Both the position numbers and the translations under genes were made by a program. 64,000 nt of DNA from Fluviirhizobium alvei (GTDB lineage Bacteria > Pseudomonadota > Alphaproteobacteria > Rhizobiales > Rhizobiaceae), in contig NZ_JAUOZU010000014.1 in the NCBI RefSeq assembly GCF_030551875.1, positions 101,608 through 165,607 on the forward strand. The letters run 5' to 3'. The notes beneath the pieces are model-generated. The model saw only the letters and a program-made list of their open reading frames with translations, made no database searches and had not been told where the DNA came from. Position 1 is the stretch's first letter. Each line of letters opens with the position of its first letter. Positions 1 through 10,213 of this stretch are shown in pieces.

Positions 1-459
1 GCCGCCATCCTCTGCATCGGCGCACTCGTTCTCTTTCTCAATCACTCCAATCTCGGCATCGCCATGCGCGCCGCCTCGCGCGATTTCGCCACCGTGCGCC
101 TGATGGGCATTCGGGCGAACCGGGTCATCGCGATTGCCTTTGCGATTTCGGGCATCCTTGCCGGCGTGGCGACCGTCTTCATCCTGGCGCGTCGCGGCGG
201 TGTCGCTCCCGACATGGGCTTCGTCCTGGTGCTCAAGCCCTTCGTTGCCTGCGTCATCGGCGGCTTCGGATCGCTGGCCGGCGCCGCCGTCGGCGGCATG
301 CTGCTCGGCTTCATCGAGGTCGGCCTGCTGGTGGCGCTTCCGCAGGAATATGGTGGCCTCAAGGATGCCCTGACCTATGCCATCGTCATCGCGATTCTCG
401 TTTACCGCCCGGAAGGTCTGCTCGGATCGCGGCGCGAACTCGGCGACAAGGAATTCTGA
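1..459 (+). CDS. livH: Branched-chain amino acid-type ABC transporter permease, LivH family (3' part only)
   Basis: The reading frame is open from base 1 and ends with TGA at 457-459, so only the last about 152 residues are present. It is an inner-membrane permease of the LivH family: several hydrophobic segments, the cytoplasmic stretch with AMRAASRDFATVRLMGI (the loop that meets the ATPase), and a glycine-rich helix GGFGSLAGAAVGGMLLG typical of the family. The last residues (YRPEGLLG) are a common LivH ending. It sits 1 base upstream of a LivM-type permease, so the pair should form the heterodimeric channel. The binding protein and ATPases are not in the window. The substrate cannot be read from the permease; the coupled GS-like gene suggests an amide, amine or amino acid. 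Confidence 0.9.
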   Translation, partial: AAILCIGALVLFLNHSNLGIAMRAASRDFATVRLMGIRANRVIAIAFAISGILAGVATVFILARRGGVAPDMGFVLVLKPFVACVIGGFGSLAGAAVGGMLLGFIEVGLLVALPQEYGGLKDALTYAIVIAILVYRPEGLLGSRRELGDKEF

Positions 460-460
460 C

Positions 461-1549
461 ATGTCCAAGACCAAGACTGGCAGCTCCGATTTTGGCTGGG
501 TGCGACGCGCGCTCAAGGGTGGAGCCGTCACGGCTGTTCCCGTGATCCTCATCGGCGTCGGCATGATGCTCTTTGCCCCCAACTATTACCAGAACCTCGC
601 TGCCGCTGCGGTGCTCAACCTCATCATTGTCGTCGGGCTGCAGATCTTCATGGGCAATTCGGGCCTTGCCAATTTCGGCCACAGCGTCTTCGTCGGCCTC
701 GGCGCCTATGGGATGGCAATCCTCGCCACCCCGGTGATGATGAAAAAGCTCTCGATTCCCAACGCGCCCTTCGGACTTGCCCAGGTCGAGCTTCATCCGG
801 CGCTGGCGGCTGTGATCGCGCTTGCGGTCGTTGCGGTGATTGCGGTTTTCACCGGTCGAATCATTTCGCGGCTTTCGGGCGAAGCGACCACTATCGTTAC
901 GCTTGCGCTGCTCATCATCTGCCATTCGGTGTTTCTGCAATGGCCGGCCCTGTTCAAGGGCAACCAGGCATTCTTCGGCATTCCCAAAACCGTCAGCCTG
1001 CCGGCGCTGATTGCCTTTGCTGTCTTCACCATCCTCATTGCGCGGCTGTTCCGCGAGAGCCCGAGCGGAATGCAGTTGCGCGCAACCGCCGACAATCCTC
1101 GCGCAGCCGAAGCACTGGCCATCGATGCGCGTGCGCTCCGCCGCAAGGCCTGGCTGCTTTCCGCACTCGTCTGCGGCCTCGCCGGCGTGCTCTATGCCAG
1201 CTTCACCGGCACGATCAGCCCGCGCCTCTTCTATTTCCAGCAGGTGCTGATGACGCTCGCCATGCTGATCCTCGGCGGTCTGGGAACCGTGACCGGTGCG
1301 GTCATCGGCACCCTCATCCTCTCGATCAGCCTGGAACTCATCCGCTCGATTGAATCCGGCGTCGATCTCGGCCCGATCCATCTGCCCGAAATGCTCGGCC
1401 TTTCGGGCGTGGCCCTTGGCGCCGTGATCGTATTCTGCATGATCCTGCGGCCACAGGGACTGAGTAGCCGCTATGAACTCGACGAGGCGCTTGCCGTCGG
1501 GCTCGGCAAGCGCAAGACAGACATATCCACGACAGGAGACCAAAAATGA
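461..1549 (+). CDS. livM: Branched-chain amino acid-type ABC transporter permease, LivM family
   Basis: A 362-residue integral membrane protein of the LivM family, partner of the upstream LivH. I chose the ATG directly after the livH stop (MSKTKTGSSDF), because a longer reading frame would start inside livH. About eight to ten hydrophobic helices are visible. Family landmarks are NSGLANFGHSVFVGLGAYG near residue 65 and the ATPase-contacting loop SPSGMQLRATADNPRAAEALAID near residue 205, followed by ILGGLGTVTGAVIGT. The C-terminal tail is soluble (SSRYELDEALAVGLGKRKTD). Its stop overlaps the start of the next gene (ATGA), so transport and the GS-like enzyme are translationally coupled. Confidence 0.92.
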   Translation: MSKTKTGSSDFGWVRRALKGGAVTAVPVILIGVGMMLFAPNYYQNLAAAAVLNLIIVVGLQIFMGNSGLANFGHSVFVGLGAYGMAILATPVMMKKLSIPNAPFGLAQVELHPALAAVIALAVVAVIAVFTGRIISRLSGEATTIVTLALLIICHSVFLQWPALFKGNQAFFGIPKTVSLPALIAFAVFTILIARLFRESPSGMQLRATADNPRAAEALAIDARALRRKAWLLSALVCGLAGVLYASFTGTISPRLFYFQQVLMTLAMLILGGLGTVTGAVIGTLILSISLELIRSIESGVDLGPIHLPEMLGLSGVALGAVIVFCMILRPQGLSSRYELDEALAVGLGKRKTDISTTGDQK

Positions 1550-2937
1550 ACTTCGTCGAACAGGCGGCAGCCTACGCACCGTCATACGAAGCCGAATACC
1601 AGCGCCTGAAGGCCGCTGGCGTCCGCTATATCCAGAGCCATATGGTCGACATGGCCGGCACGCTGCGCACCAAGATCTCGCCCTTCAAGCTGTCTGCCAG
1701 CGGCGACGCCCTCAACGGCATTCTCTATTGTGTATCGCATGGGGACGGCCAGCCGATCGGCGATACCGCCTTCGAATCCTACATGGCATCGGGTGACAAC
1801 GGTTTCCCCAACATCCAGTGCGTGGCCGATCCGGCCTCCGTGCGCCAACATGGCTGGCGGCCGGAGATGGCCTCGGTCATCTCCACCGGCTACATGCTCG
1901 ACGGTTCGCCCTGCCTTGTCGACCCGCGCTATGTGCTCTCCAAGGTCGATGCCCGGCTGCGATCGCTCGGCTATACGGCAAAAGTGGCGCTCGAATACGA
2001 ATTCGGCATCTTCCATGCCGATGAGGAACTGATGCAGCAGGGTCGCTTCCGCGAACTCAAGCCCTGGGGCCAGTCGCTCGTCAACTATGACATCGCCCGC
2101 ACCGGCGACTATCAGGATCTGGTGCTGGAATTCATGAAGCGGATGGAATCGCTCGGGATCGGCGTTGCCTCCTTCGTCACCGAATATGGCCACGGCATGT
2201 ATGAATTCGCGCTGACGCCGAAGGACGCCGTGGAAGCCGCCGACGATGCCGTGCGCGCCAAGCTGCATCTGCGCGAACTCTGCGCCGAACGTGGCCTTGT
2301 CGCCACCTTCATGGCCCGTTTCCAGCCGCCGGGCAAGGAAAGCGCCTGCGGGGCACACCATCACCTGAGCCTCTGGCAGGATGACAAGCCGGTTCTGGCA
2401 GCCGGCACCAACGCGCTCTCGCAAGTCGGCCAGCAATTTCTTGCCGGCATGCTCAATCGGCTGGCCGAAACGCATGTGTTCTTCCGTCCGACGATCAATT
2501 CCTATCGCCGGCTTGATCGTGGCGCCTGGTCGCCGGAAGATGTCAGCTGGGGTTACGAGAACCGAACGGCTGCCATTCGCACCATCACCACGCCGACACC
2601 GTCTGCCTGCCGGTTCGAAAACCGGGTGCCGGGCGCCGATGTCAATCCTTATCTCACCGTGGCTGCCATGATCGCCGCCGGCGCCGAAGGGATCGAAAAG
2701 GGGCTCGTACCGCGGGCAGCCGACGCCGGTTTGGCACCGGATGGCAGTGCGGTGCGGCTGCAATCGAACCTGACGGATGCCACGGAAGCGTTTGCCTCGT
2801 CGAAATTCTGCGCCGAAGCCTTCGGAAAGGAATTCCGCGACCACTATGCCGCAAGCCGGTTCAACGAGGTCGCCGCCTACGAGACCTGGAAGACCCAGCG
2901 GATCACCGATTTCGAATGGCAGCGCTATTTCCTCTGA
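1546..2937 (+). CDS. Glutamine synthetase-like amide/amine ligase
   Basis: A 463-residue member of the glutamine synthetase superfamily, expected to make a gamma-glutamyl amide or glutamine-like product with ATP. Visible landmarks are the N-terminal beta-grasp (YIQSHMVDMAGTLRTKISPF), the first metal site VALEYEF near residue 147, EYGHGMYEF near 220, GAHHHLSL near 267, the NSYRRLDRGAWSPE loop near 320 and RFENRVPGADVNPYL near 360. It is translationally coupled to livM, so its substrate probably enters by that transporter. True GlnA is less likely: the start is divergent and a transporter partner is unusual. Which amine or acid is used is not readable. Two other GS-like genes lie near 50.6-53.5 kb. 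Confidence 0.85.
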   Translation: MNFVEQAAAYAPSYEAEYQRLKAAGVRYIQSHMVDMAGTLRTKISPFKLSASGDALNGILYCVSHGDGQPIGDTAFESYMASGDNGFPNIQCVADPASVRQHGWRPEMASVISTGYMLDGSPCLVDPRYVLSKVDARLRSLGYTAKVALEYEFGIFHADEELMQQGRFRELKPWGQSLVNYDIARTGDYQDLVLEFMKRMESLGIGVASFVTEYGHGMYEFALTPKDAVEAADDAVRAKLHLRELCAERGLVATFMARFQPPGKESACGAHHHLSLWQDDKPVLAAGTNALSQVGQQFLAGMLNRLAETHVFFRPTINSYRRLDRGAWSPEDVSWGYENRTAAIRTITTPTPSACRFENRVPGADVNPYLTVAAMIAAGAEGIEKGLVPRAADAGLAPDGSAVRLQSNLTDATEAFASSKFCAEAFGKEFRDHYAASRFNEVAAYETWKTQRITDFEWQRYFL

Positions 2938-2965
2938 TCTCCTGAAACGAGATCCAATAAACTGA

Positions 2966-2994
2966 CCTTAGCCGCAACGGCCTTGCGGCTAAGG
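2966..2994. terminator. Perfect 12 bp inverted repeat after the liv/GS operon
   Basis: CCTTAGCCGCAA, loop CGGCC, TTGCGGCTAAGG. It lies 28 bases after the GS-like stop and before the convergent hypothetical gene, so it can end transcription from both sides. No clear T-run follows. Confidence 0.7.
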
Positions 2995-3022
2995 AACTGC
3001 TTTCACACGAAGTCTGGCGGGA

Positions 3023-3328
3023 TCAGATCCCCGATCCGTCCAGCTCCGGCGCATCCTTGCCCTGCCAGGGCGCCGGCATCGCGGGGCGCCCGAAAGCTGC
3101 GGTCGGCAGCGGCATCCAGCATTTGAGTTCGGGTTCGGCATATTGAACGATGCAGCCCGGCGAGGAATCGGCTGCGCGCCATCCTTCGCCGCCATGAAGA
3201 TCGCCATTGGACCAATAGGCCAGATCGACGGCCGCCGGCCCCTGTTCCGAAGGATGAATGGTGATCAGGATACGCGTGCCATCCTTTGGCGCGCTGCGCA
3301 TATGTCTCCAACGATCCGGTTCGTCCAT
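3023..3328 (-). CDS. Small hypothetical protein, SAPKDGT-containing
   Basis: A 101-residue soluble protein with no transmembrane segment. I chose the ATG at 3328 (MDEPDRWRHMRSAPKDGT) because GAGGAGGACC precedes it at good distance; an ATG 24 bases upstream has no such site. The stretch W-x-x-M-x-S-A-P-K-D-G-T-R-I-L near the start recalls short rhizobial and phage proteins of unknown function with a W..M.SAPKDGT motif. It is rich in tryptophan and proline and ends in a low-complexity acidic tail. It is monocistronic and convergent with the GS operon. No function can be assigned. Confidence 0.6.
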   Translation of the reverse strand: MDEPDRWRHMRSAPKDGTRILITIHPSEQGPAAVDLAYWSNGDLHGGEGWRAADSSPGCIVQYAEPELKCWMPLPTAAFGRPAMPAPWQGKDAPELDGSGI

Positions 3329-3528
3329 CGGGTCCTCCTCACCTTTCGCCATGCTTTGACCACTCTAGCACCGGCTCACTGTCCTTGCCATCGGATAGGT
3401 CGTCATCGTGGCGCCGCGCTCATTGCGCTTTCGCACGACAGGTGCCCTTCCATCTGATAAGGGTCTTTTGCGGCCATATTGTTGCCGTCTCCGGCCTGAA
3501 CCTGACCCGATGGGCTTAAAGGAAAGCC

Positions 3529-4569
3529 ATGAAGCCAGTCGATGCACGCTATGTCACCGCCAATATCCCGGCCCTTCTCATTCGAAGCCTGATCGCGGCC
3601 CTGACGGATTTCGGCCTCGATCCATCGCGTCTGTTCGTCGGGCTGGGTTTGAGCCTGCACGATCTCGATGATCCGACCTGCCGCGTCTCCTTCCGGCAGG
3701 GCCGGGAAATGATCGTCCGGGCCATGCAGATGGCCGGTGACCGCGCGCTCGGGCTCGAAACCGGCATCCGCGAGAAGGTCACTTCGGTCGGCCTCGTCGG
3801 TTATGCCATGCTGACGGCGCCAACGGTGGGTGACGCGGTGCGGTTGGGCATAGAGCTGCAAAAGGATACCGGCAGCATGCTCGAATTCGACATGCGCGCT
3901 TCGGACGAAGGTCTTGTGGTGACAGCGGCAAGCCGTTTCCACGATCCCGACATCTATGCCTTCCTGGTCGAGGAGGCCTTCGCAAGCTTCATGCGGATCG
4001 GCATCGAGCTGATCGGACCCGAATTCCGGCCGATCCGCGTCGACCTCGCCTATCCGGCGCCGAAACATGCCGATGTCTATCGACGGGTTTTCGGCTGCGA
4101 GGTGCGGTTCGGCCAGGTCGAGAATGCCTTTCTGTCCGATCCGGCCGACTATACCAGGCCGCTGGCCACGGCTGACGCCTTCTCGCACCGTCAACTCACG
4201 GAATTCATGGCCTACAATCGCGCCCGCACCCGCGAGGCGACCGAAATCACCGAATCCGTCGAACGGGTGCTCCGCCAGACGCTGCAGGACAGCGCGACGA
4301 TCGGCAAGGTCGCGCGCGCGCTCGGCATGAGCGAGCGGACGCTGCGGCGCCGGCTGGCGGAAAACAATGTGTCCTTCCAAAGCCTGATCGACGGCCTGCG
4401 CAAGAACCGGGCGCTGGAGCTGCTGGCCAATCCGCATATGTCGATCGAGCAGATCGCCCACGCCGTCGGCTTTACGGACCCCCATAATTTTCGCCGTGCC
4501 TTCCGGCGCTGGACCGGCACGACGCCCGGGGCAATGCGCAGTGACCTGTCAGCAATTTGGCCGGAATAG
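3529..4569 (+). CDS. AraC-family transcriptional regulator with Arabinose_bd-type N-terminus
   Basis: A 346-residue DNA-binding regulator. Residues about 15-200 resemble the alpha/beta sensor domain found in OruR/ArgR-like AraC proteins (GLETGIREKVTSVGLVGYAMLTAPTVGDA). The C-terminal about 100 residues carry the two AraC helix-turn-helix motifs: IGKVARALGMSERTLRRRLAE and MSIEQIAHAVGFTDPHNFRRAFRRWTG. AAAGGAAAGCC precedes the ATG. It lies about 100 bases upstream of, and in the same direction as, the kinase/aldolase/aminotransferase operon, so it is the likely regulator of that operon (inference). The effector is unknown. Confidence 0.88.
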   Translation: MKPVDARYVTANIPALLIRSLIAALTDFGLDPSRLFVGLGLSLHDLDDPTCRVSFRQGREMIVRAMQMAGDRALGLETGIREKVTSVGLVGYAMLTAPTVGDAVRLGIELQKDTGSMLEFDMRASDEGLVVTAASRFHDPDIYAFLVEEAFASFMRIGIELIGPEFRPIRVDLAYPAPKHADVYRRVFGCEVRFGQVENAFLSDPADYTRPLATADAFSHRQLTEFMAYNRARTREATEITESVERVLRQTLQDSATIGKVARALGMSERTLRRRLAENNVSFQSLIDGLRKNRALELLANPHMSIEQIAHAVGFTDPHNFRRAFRRWTGTTPGAMRSDLSAIWPE

Positions 4570-4667
4570 ACCCTCAATAGGTCAGCTCAACCGCTTTCGT
4601 GGTCCGGCCGGTTGCCGTTATCTTCTATGCAAGCGGCAAGGAGCAAAGGCCGCAAGGGGAAGAGGCC

Positions 4668-6281
4668 ATGACGCCCACGGCAAAAGCGAACCAATACATT
4701 CTGGCGGTCGATCTCGGCACCAGCGGCTGCAAGGTCGGTTTGGTTTCGACGCGTGGCCAGGTGGTTGGCTGGGCCTTCGAACCCGTACAGATGATGGTGG
4801 TGGATGCGATCGGCGCCGAACAAAGGCCGGATGATTGGTGGGCCGCCTTCATTGCCGCTGCCCGGCAGGTTCTGGCGCTTGAGCTCGTCCCGCGCGAGAG
4901 GATTGTCGCCATCTGCTGCTCGACGCAGGGCGAAGGCACCATTGCGGTCGACCGCGATGGCAAACCGCTGATGAATGCCGTCATCTGGCTCGACATGCGC
5001 GGCGCGCGCCACCTGAAACAACAGATGCGCGGTTCGCTGAAGGTCGCAGGCTATGACGCGGTGAAACTGCAGAAATGGCTCAGGCTCTGCGGTGGCGCAC
5101 CGGCCCTGTCCGGCAAGGACCCTGCCGGCCATATGCTGCTGATCCGCAACGCGTTTCCCGAAATCTACAAGCGCACCCACAAATTCCTCAATGTGCTCGA
5201 TTATTTCAACCTGCGCCTCACCGGCCGCTTCTGCGCCACGCAGGATTCGATCCTCACCTCCTGGGTAACGGACAATCGCGACCCTGCCCATATCCGCTAC
5301 GATAGCGGCCTGATTGCAACCAGCGGCATCGACCGCGACAAGTTTCCCGATCTCGTGCGCTGCACCGATGTGATCGGTACGCTCCTGCCCGCAGTCGCCG
5401 AGAGCCTCGGTCTTTCCGCCAGAACGCCGGTGGTGGCGGGCGCAATCGACAATACCGCAGCAGCGATCGGGGCCGGCACCTGTGCCGATTATGACACCCA
5501 TCTCTATATGGGCTCCTCCTCTTGGATCGCCGCCCATGTGCCCTTCAAGAAGGTCAACGTCTTCAACCAGATCGCATCGCTACCCTGCGCCTCCGATACC
5601 CGCTACCTGATGATGGCGATGCAATCGAGCGGCGCCGCCAATATCGCCTTTCTCAAGGACCGGATCGTCTTTCACAAGGACGGCTTGATCGACGCCGAAC
5701 CATCGGTCGACACCTACCGGGTTCTCGATGAGATTGCCGCCCGTGTGCCGGCAGGTGCTGAGGGTGCGGTCTATCTGCCCTGGCTGTTCGGCGAACGTTC
5801 GCCCGTCGATGATCCGTCGCTCCGGGCCGGCATCATCAATCTCAGCATGGAACATAACCGCGAAACCCTGGTGCGGGCGGTTTTCGAAGGCGTGGCGCTC
5901 AACACGCGCTGGATGATGACCCCCGTCGGGCGTTTCATGGGCCGCCCGGTCGAGGAACTGACGCTAATCGGCGGCGGTGCCATGTCGAATTCCTGGTGCC
6001 AGATCTTTGCCGATGTGCTGAATGTGCGGATCCGCCAGCCCGAGGATCCGGTCAAGGCCAATGCCCGCGGCGCTGCCTTCATCGGTGCGGTCGGGCTCGG
6101 CCTGATGCGGCTCGAGGATGTGCCGGCGCTCGTGACGATCGACCGTGTCTATGAGCCGAACCGCGCCAATCGCGGCCTCTACGACGAGCGTTTCGGCGTC
6201 TTCAAGGAATTGCACAAGCGGCTGGCACCGCTTTACCGCAAACTCAACGGCTCGAAAGGCAGGGCACATGGTCAGGTTTAA
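4668..6281 (+). CDS. FGGY-family carbohydrate kinase
   Basis: A 537-residue cytoplasmic sugar or polyol kinase using ATP. I chose ATG 4668 (MTPTAKANQYILAVDLGTSGCKVGLV), which follows AAGGGGAAGAGG; an in-frame GTG further upstream lacks a site. The phosphate-1 motif DLGTSGCKVGL near residue 15 and the C-terminal ATP-binding signature (ELTLIGGGAMSNSWCQIFADVLN) mark the FGGY fold, closest in look to xylulokinase. It is the first gene of a tightly packed operon with an aldolase, an aminotransferase and a degenerate aldolase. A kinase plus class II aldolase pair usually phosphorylates and then cleaves a sugar, so a short-chain sugar or polyol is likely, but the substrate cannot be named. Confidence 0.88.
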   Translation: MTPTAKANQYILAVDLGTSGCKVGLVSTRGQVVGWAFEPVQMMVVDAIGAEQRPDDWWAAFIAAARQVLALELVPRERIVAICCSTQGEGTIAVDRDGKPLMNAVIWLDMRGARHLKQQMRGSLKVAGYDAVKLQKWLRLCGGAPALSGKDPAGHMLLIRNAFPEIYKRTHKFLNVLDYFNLRLTGRFCATQDSILTSWVTDNRDPAHIRYDSGLIATSGIDRDKFPDLVRCTDVIGTLLPAVAESLGLSARTPVVAGAIDNTAAAIGAGTCADYDTHLYMGSSSWIAAHVPFKKVNVFNQIASLPCASDTRYLMMAMQSSGAANIAFLKDRIVFHKDGLIDAEPSVDTYRVLDEIAARVPAGAEGAVYLPWLFGERSPVDDPSLRAGIINLSMEHNRETLVRAVFEGVALNTRWMMTPVGRFMGRPVEELTLIGGGAMSNSWCQIFADVLNVRIRQPEDPVKANARGAAFIGAVGLGLMRLEDVPALVTIDRVYEPNRANRGLYDERFGVFKELHKRLAPLYRKLNGSKGRAHGQV

Positions 6282-6921
6282 GGAAGCGCGACAGGAAATC
6301 GTCGAGACCTGCCGTTATCTTGCCGACAACGGCTATGTTGCCGGCACCGGCGGCAATATCGGCCTGCGCGTCGATGACAGGTTGATGGCGGTGACCCCTT
6401 CAGCGACCGATTATTACACGATGACGGCCGAGGATGTGCCGTTGCTGTCGCTGGACACGATGGAGGTTGTCGAAGGCACGACGGTGCCGACGATCGAGCG
6501 CAGTTTGCATGCCGCAATGCTGCGCAAGCACCCGACCCGCCGCGCCAGCATCCATACCCACCAGCCGATTGCGAGTGCCGTGGCGCTGCTGCACGAACAG
6601 TTGCCATGGCCGACCGGAAGCGATTTCAGCGCACTCGGTGCCCATGTGGCCCTGGTCGGCTACCGACCGTCCGGCACCGGCATGCTGGCCAAACTGTTCG
6701 CAAAATCGCTGAAAGCCGATATCTACGCCTACCTTCTGGCGAGCCACGGCGTCATCTGCGCCGGCGAAAACCTGGCGGTGGCCGTCGACATGATCCGCAA
6801 GGTCGAAGCCGCCGCCGCCATCCATCTCAAGACAAGCATCGAAAAACGCACCAACCTCGATAGCGAACTCCGCACCTTCCTTCTGAATGTGCTGGAAAAG
6901 GCCGAGACCAAAGGAGCCTGA
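6268..6921 (+). CDS. Class II aldolase/adducin-family protein
   Basis: A 217-residue zinc-dependent aldolase or epimerase of the AraD/FucA fold. The start overlaps the kinase stop by 14 bases. The family sites are all present: the phosphate loop GTGGNIGLRV near residue 27, the catalytic acid in TIERSLHAAML near 75, the zinc pair IHTHQ near 92 and the third ligand ASHGVICAG near 160. It should cleave or epimerise the phosphorylated product of the kinase. The intact ligands contrast with the fourth gene of the operon, which has lost them. Confidence 0.87.
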   Translation: MVRFKEARQEIVETCRYLADNGYVAGTGGNIGLRVDDRLMAVTPSATDYYTMTAEDVPLLSLDTMEVVEGTTVPTIERSLHAAMLRKHPTRRASIHTHQPIASAVALLHEQLPWPTGSDFSALGAHVALVGYRPSGTGMLAKLFAKSLKADIYAYLLASHGVICAGENLAVAVDMIRKVEAAAAIHLKTSIEKRTNLDSELRTFLLNVLEKAETKGA

Positions 6922-6922
6922 C

Positions 6923-8386
<1,464 letters not shown>

Positions 8387-8387
8387 C

Positions 8388-9044
8388 ATGGGCAATCCGG
8401 TGGACAAGGCATCGATCGAAGCCTCCCTCGGCCTTGCCGCGGCAAGGCTCAATGGCAAGGGGCTGCTGAAGCCGGGCGATACGCTTTCCCAGCGCATTCC
8501 CGAGGAAAATGCTTTCGTGACCGTCACGATCCGGGCCGGTCAGGATGTGCCGGATCTCTTCGCCTGGGCGAGCCTGTCGGGCACGCCGCAGGGCCTTCAC
8601 CACCGCATCTATGCGGCCCGCCCCGATGTCGGTTCCATTGCAGCCGGTAGCTTCACCTGGATGTCTGCCCTACGTCGGCTCGACATGTCGTTGCCACCGG
8701 TCTTCGATGAACAGGTGCGTCATCTTGGCGTCGAGGGCAAACGCATCGGCATGCGCTCGACCGACGATCTGCAGGCCTCGCTCTTTGCCAATGGCGCCAA
8801 TGCCTATTGCCTGGATGATCTGTCGCTCTGTTTCGGCATGGGGCTCGAGCGGTTGCTCCTCAATATCGAGATCCTCGAAAAATGCGCCGAATGTTTCGTG
8901 CTGGCCCAGGCCGCTGCCCGACGCGTCAAGACTATTCCCTGGCTGATCCGGTTCATCGCCAACGGCAGGCTGGTCAAGGACCGCAAGGACGCCGCCGCCC
9001 GCCACCTGCGCGGCGAGCGGTCGATCATGAAGGCGGGCTATTGA
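8388..9044 (+). CDS. Degenerate class II aldolase/adducin-like protein lacking zinc ligands
   Basis: A 218-residue protein starting 1 base after the aminotransferase stop. The fold appears related to class II aldolases: GDTLSQRIP matches the GNLSxRxP loop, HHRIYAARPDVGSI matches the helix before the metal site, and a long C-terminal helix follows. However, the HxH pair is replaced by AAGSFTW, and the third-histidine HG motif is replaced by NGANAYC. It is therefore probably not a metal-dependent aldolase; it may be a regulatory or structural subunit for the upstream aldolase, or a diverged enzyme. Its last 54 bases are part of a direct repeat found again at 10214-10273. Confidence 0.7.
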   Translation: MGNPVDKASIEASLGLAAARLNGKGLLKPGDTLSQRIPEENAFVTVTIRAGQDVPDLFAWASLSGTPQGLHHRIYAARPDVGSIAAGSFTWMSALRRLDMSLPPVFDEQVRHLGVEGKRIGMRSTDDLQASLFANGANAYCLDDLSLCFGMGLERLLLNIEILEKCAECFVLAQAAARRVKTIPWLIRFIANGRLVKDRKDAAARHLRGERSIMKAGY

Positions 9045-9050
9045 GGCGGG
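8991..9050 (+). repeat. 60 bp imperfect direct repeat, copy 1 (end of degenerate aldolase gene)
   Basis: About 90 % identical to 10214-10273 at a fixed offset of 1223 bases. It covers the last 18 codons of the degenerate aldolase gene, its stop and the left arm of its terminator hairpin. The two copies bracket the SDR gene. Confidence 0.85.
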
Positions 9051-9066
9051 CTGGTGCATCCCGCCT
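9044..9066 (+). terminator. Terminator hairpin of the kinase/aldolase operon
   Basis: AGGCGGG and CCCGCCT arms separated by about 9 bases, starting at the stop codon of the last gene. Only the left arm is retained in the downstream repeat copy at 10273. Confidence 0.5.
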
Positions 9067-9117
9067 TGATGCTACGAATACTTGTCTTTTCATCAGAAGT
9101 AACGGGAAGGAACTTTT

Positions 9118-10170
9118 ATGCTCGAGACAGTACTCGTCACAGGCGGGAGCGGTTTTGTCGCCAGCCATCTCATCATGCAGCTGCTCGAAGCTGGCTATAA
9201 TGTTCATACAACTGTCCGGAGCTTCGGCAACATCGCAAAGATGCAGCCACTCACCGATCTGTCTGAGCGCTATCCGGGCCGTCTTCATCTCTTCGAAGCC
9301 GATCTTCTCAAGGAAGGCTCCTTCGATAGTGCGATGGAAAACTGTTCGATCGTTTTCCACGTCGCCTCCCCTTTCAAACTGCCCGAGAAGATCCGGGACG
9401 GACAGACTGAAATGGTCGAACCCGCCCTTCGCGGCACACATAATGTGCTCGCCAGCGTCGAGCGGACCCAGAGTGTCAGCCGCGTTGTGATGACCTCGAC
9501 GATCGGTGCCATTTTCGGCGATTATGCCGATGTCAGAAGGATGAAGAACAACACAGTCTCGGAGGACTATTTCAATACCTCCAGCAATGTCAGCAATAAC
9601 CCGTACCACTATTCGAAGGTCTTGGCTGAAAAGGCTGCGTGGGCCAAAGCCGGCGAACAGGATCGCTGGAGCCTCGTCACCATAAATCCAGGCATGATTC
9701 TGGGGCCTTCGCTGACACCGGCCTCGGAGTCCGGCTCACTTTTCCTGCTTGATGAAATGTTCAAGGGCTACTTCTTCTACGGTATGCCGGACCTGAGTCT
9801 GGCCTGCGTGGATGTCCGCGAGGTTGCAACTGCGCACATTCGCGCTGCACAGAATCCGGCTGCCAAGGGTCGCTACATCGTCTCGGAAGATCATACGCGA
9901 ACTTTCCTGGAGATAGCGTCGGTCGCAAGACGTATTCATCCCAAGCCCTACCTGTTGCCCACCTGGCAGATTCCAAATGCTGTCGTTCGGCTTGTCGGGC
10001 CGCTGTTCGGCCTGACGCAATCCTACATGACCAATCACCTCGGCATTCGCTTTGCACTGGACAATCGCCGCAGCCGCGACGAACTCGGCATTGCCTACCG
10101 CCCCATTTCGGAAACGATCGCCGACCATTACCGCACTTGGGCCCAGCAGCGCCTGAATTCAAAGGCATGA
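9118..10170 (+). CDS. NAD(P)-dependent epimerase/dehydratase, extended SDR (dihydroflavonol-reductase-like)
   Basis: A 350-residue extended short-chain dehydrogenase/reductase. The nucleotide-binding motif TGGSGFVASHLI is at residues about 8-19, D60-type ADLL near 62 follows, and the catalytic YHYSK is near 162. The substrate half (GMPDLSLACVDVREVATAHIRAAQNP) resembles bacterial homologues of dihydroflavonol 4-reductase and cinnamoyl-CoA reductase, which reduce aldehydes or ketones. GGGAAGGAAC lies before the ATG. It is monocistronic. It sits exactly between two copies of a 60 bp repeat and looks like an insertion into the 3' end of the preceding operon. The substrate is unknown. Confidence 0.87.
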   Translation: MLETVLVTGGSGFVASHLIMQLLEAGYNVHTTVRSFGNIAKMQPLTDLSERYPGRLHLFEADLLKEGSFDSAMENCSIVFHVASPFKLPEKIRDGQTEMVEPALRGTHNVLASVERTQSVSRVVMTSTIGAIFGDYADVRRMKNNTVSEDYFNTSSNVSNNPYHYSKVLAEKAAWAKAGEQDRWSLVTINPGMILGPSLTPASESGSLFLLDEMFKGYFFYGMPDLSLACVDVREVATAHIRAAQNPAAKGRYIVSEDHTRTFLEIASVARRIHPKPYLLPTWQIPNAVVRLVGPLFGLTQSYMTNHLGIRFALDNRRSRDELGIAYRPISETIADHYRTWAQQRLNSKA

Positions 10171-10213
10171 AAAGGTGAAGTCGTTCTCATTCCAAGCCTC
10201 GGTCGCCAGGGTT

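Noticed and set aside
386..1585. 399-codon open frame on the minus strand
   Set aside because: Antisense to livM; charged low-complexity translation without hydrophobic or catalytic pattern.
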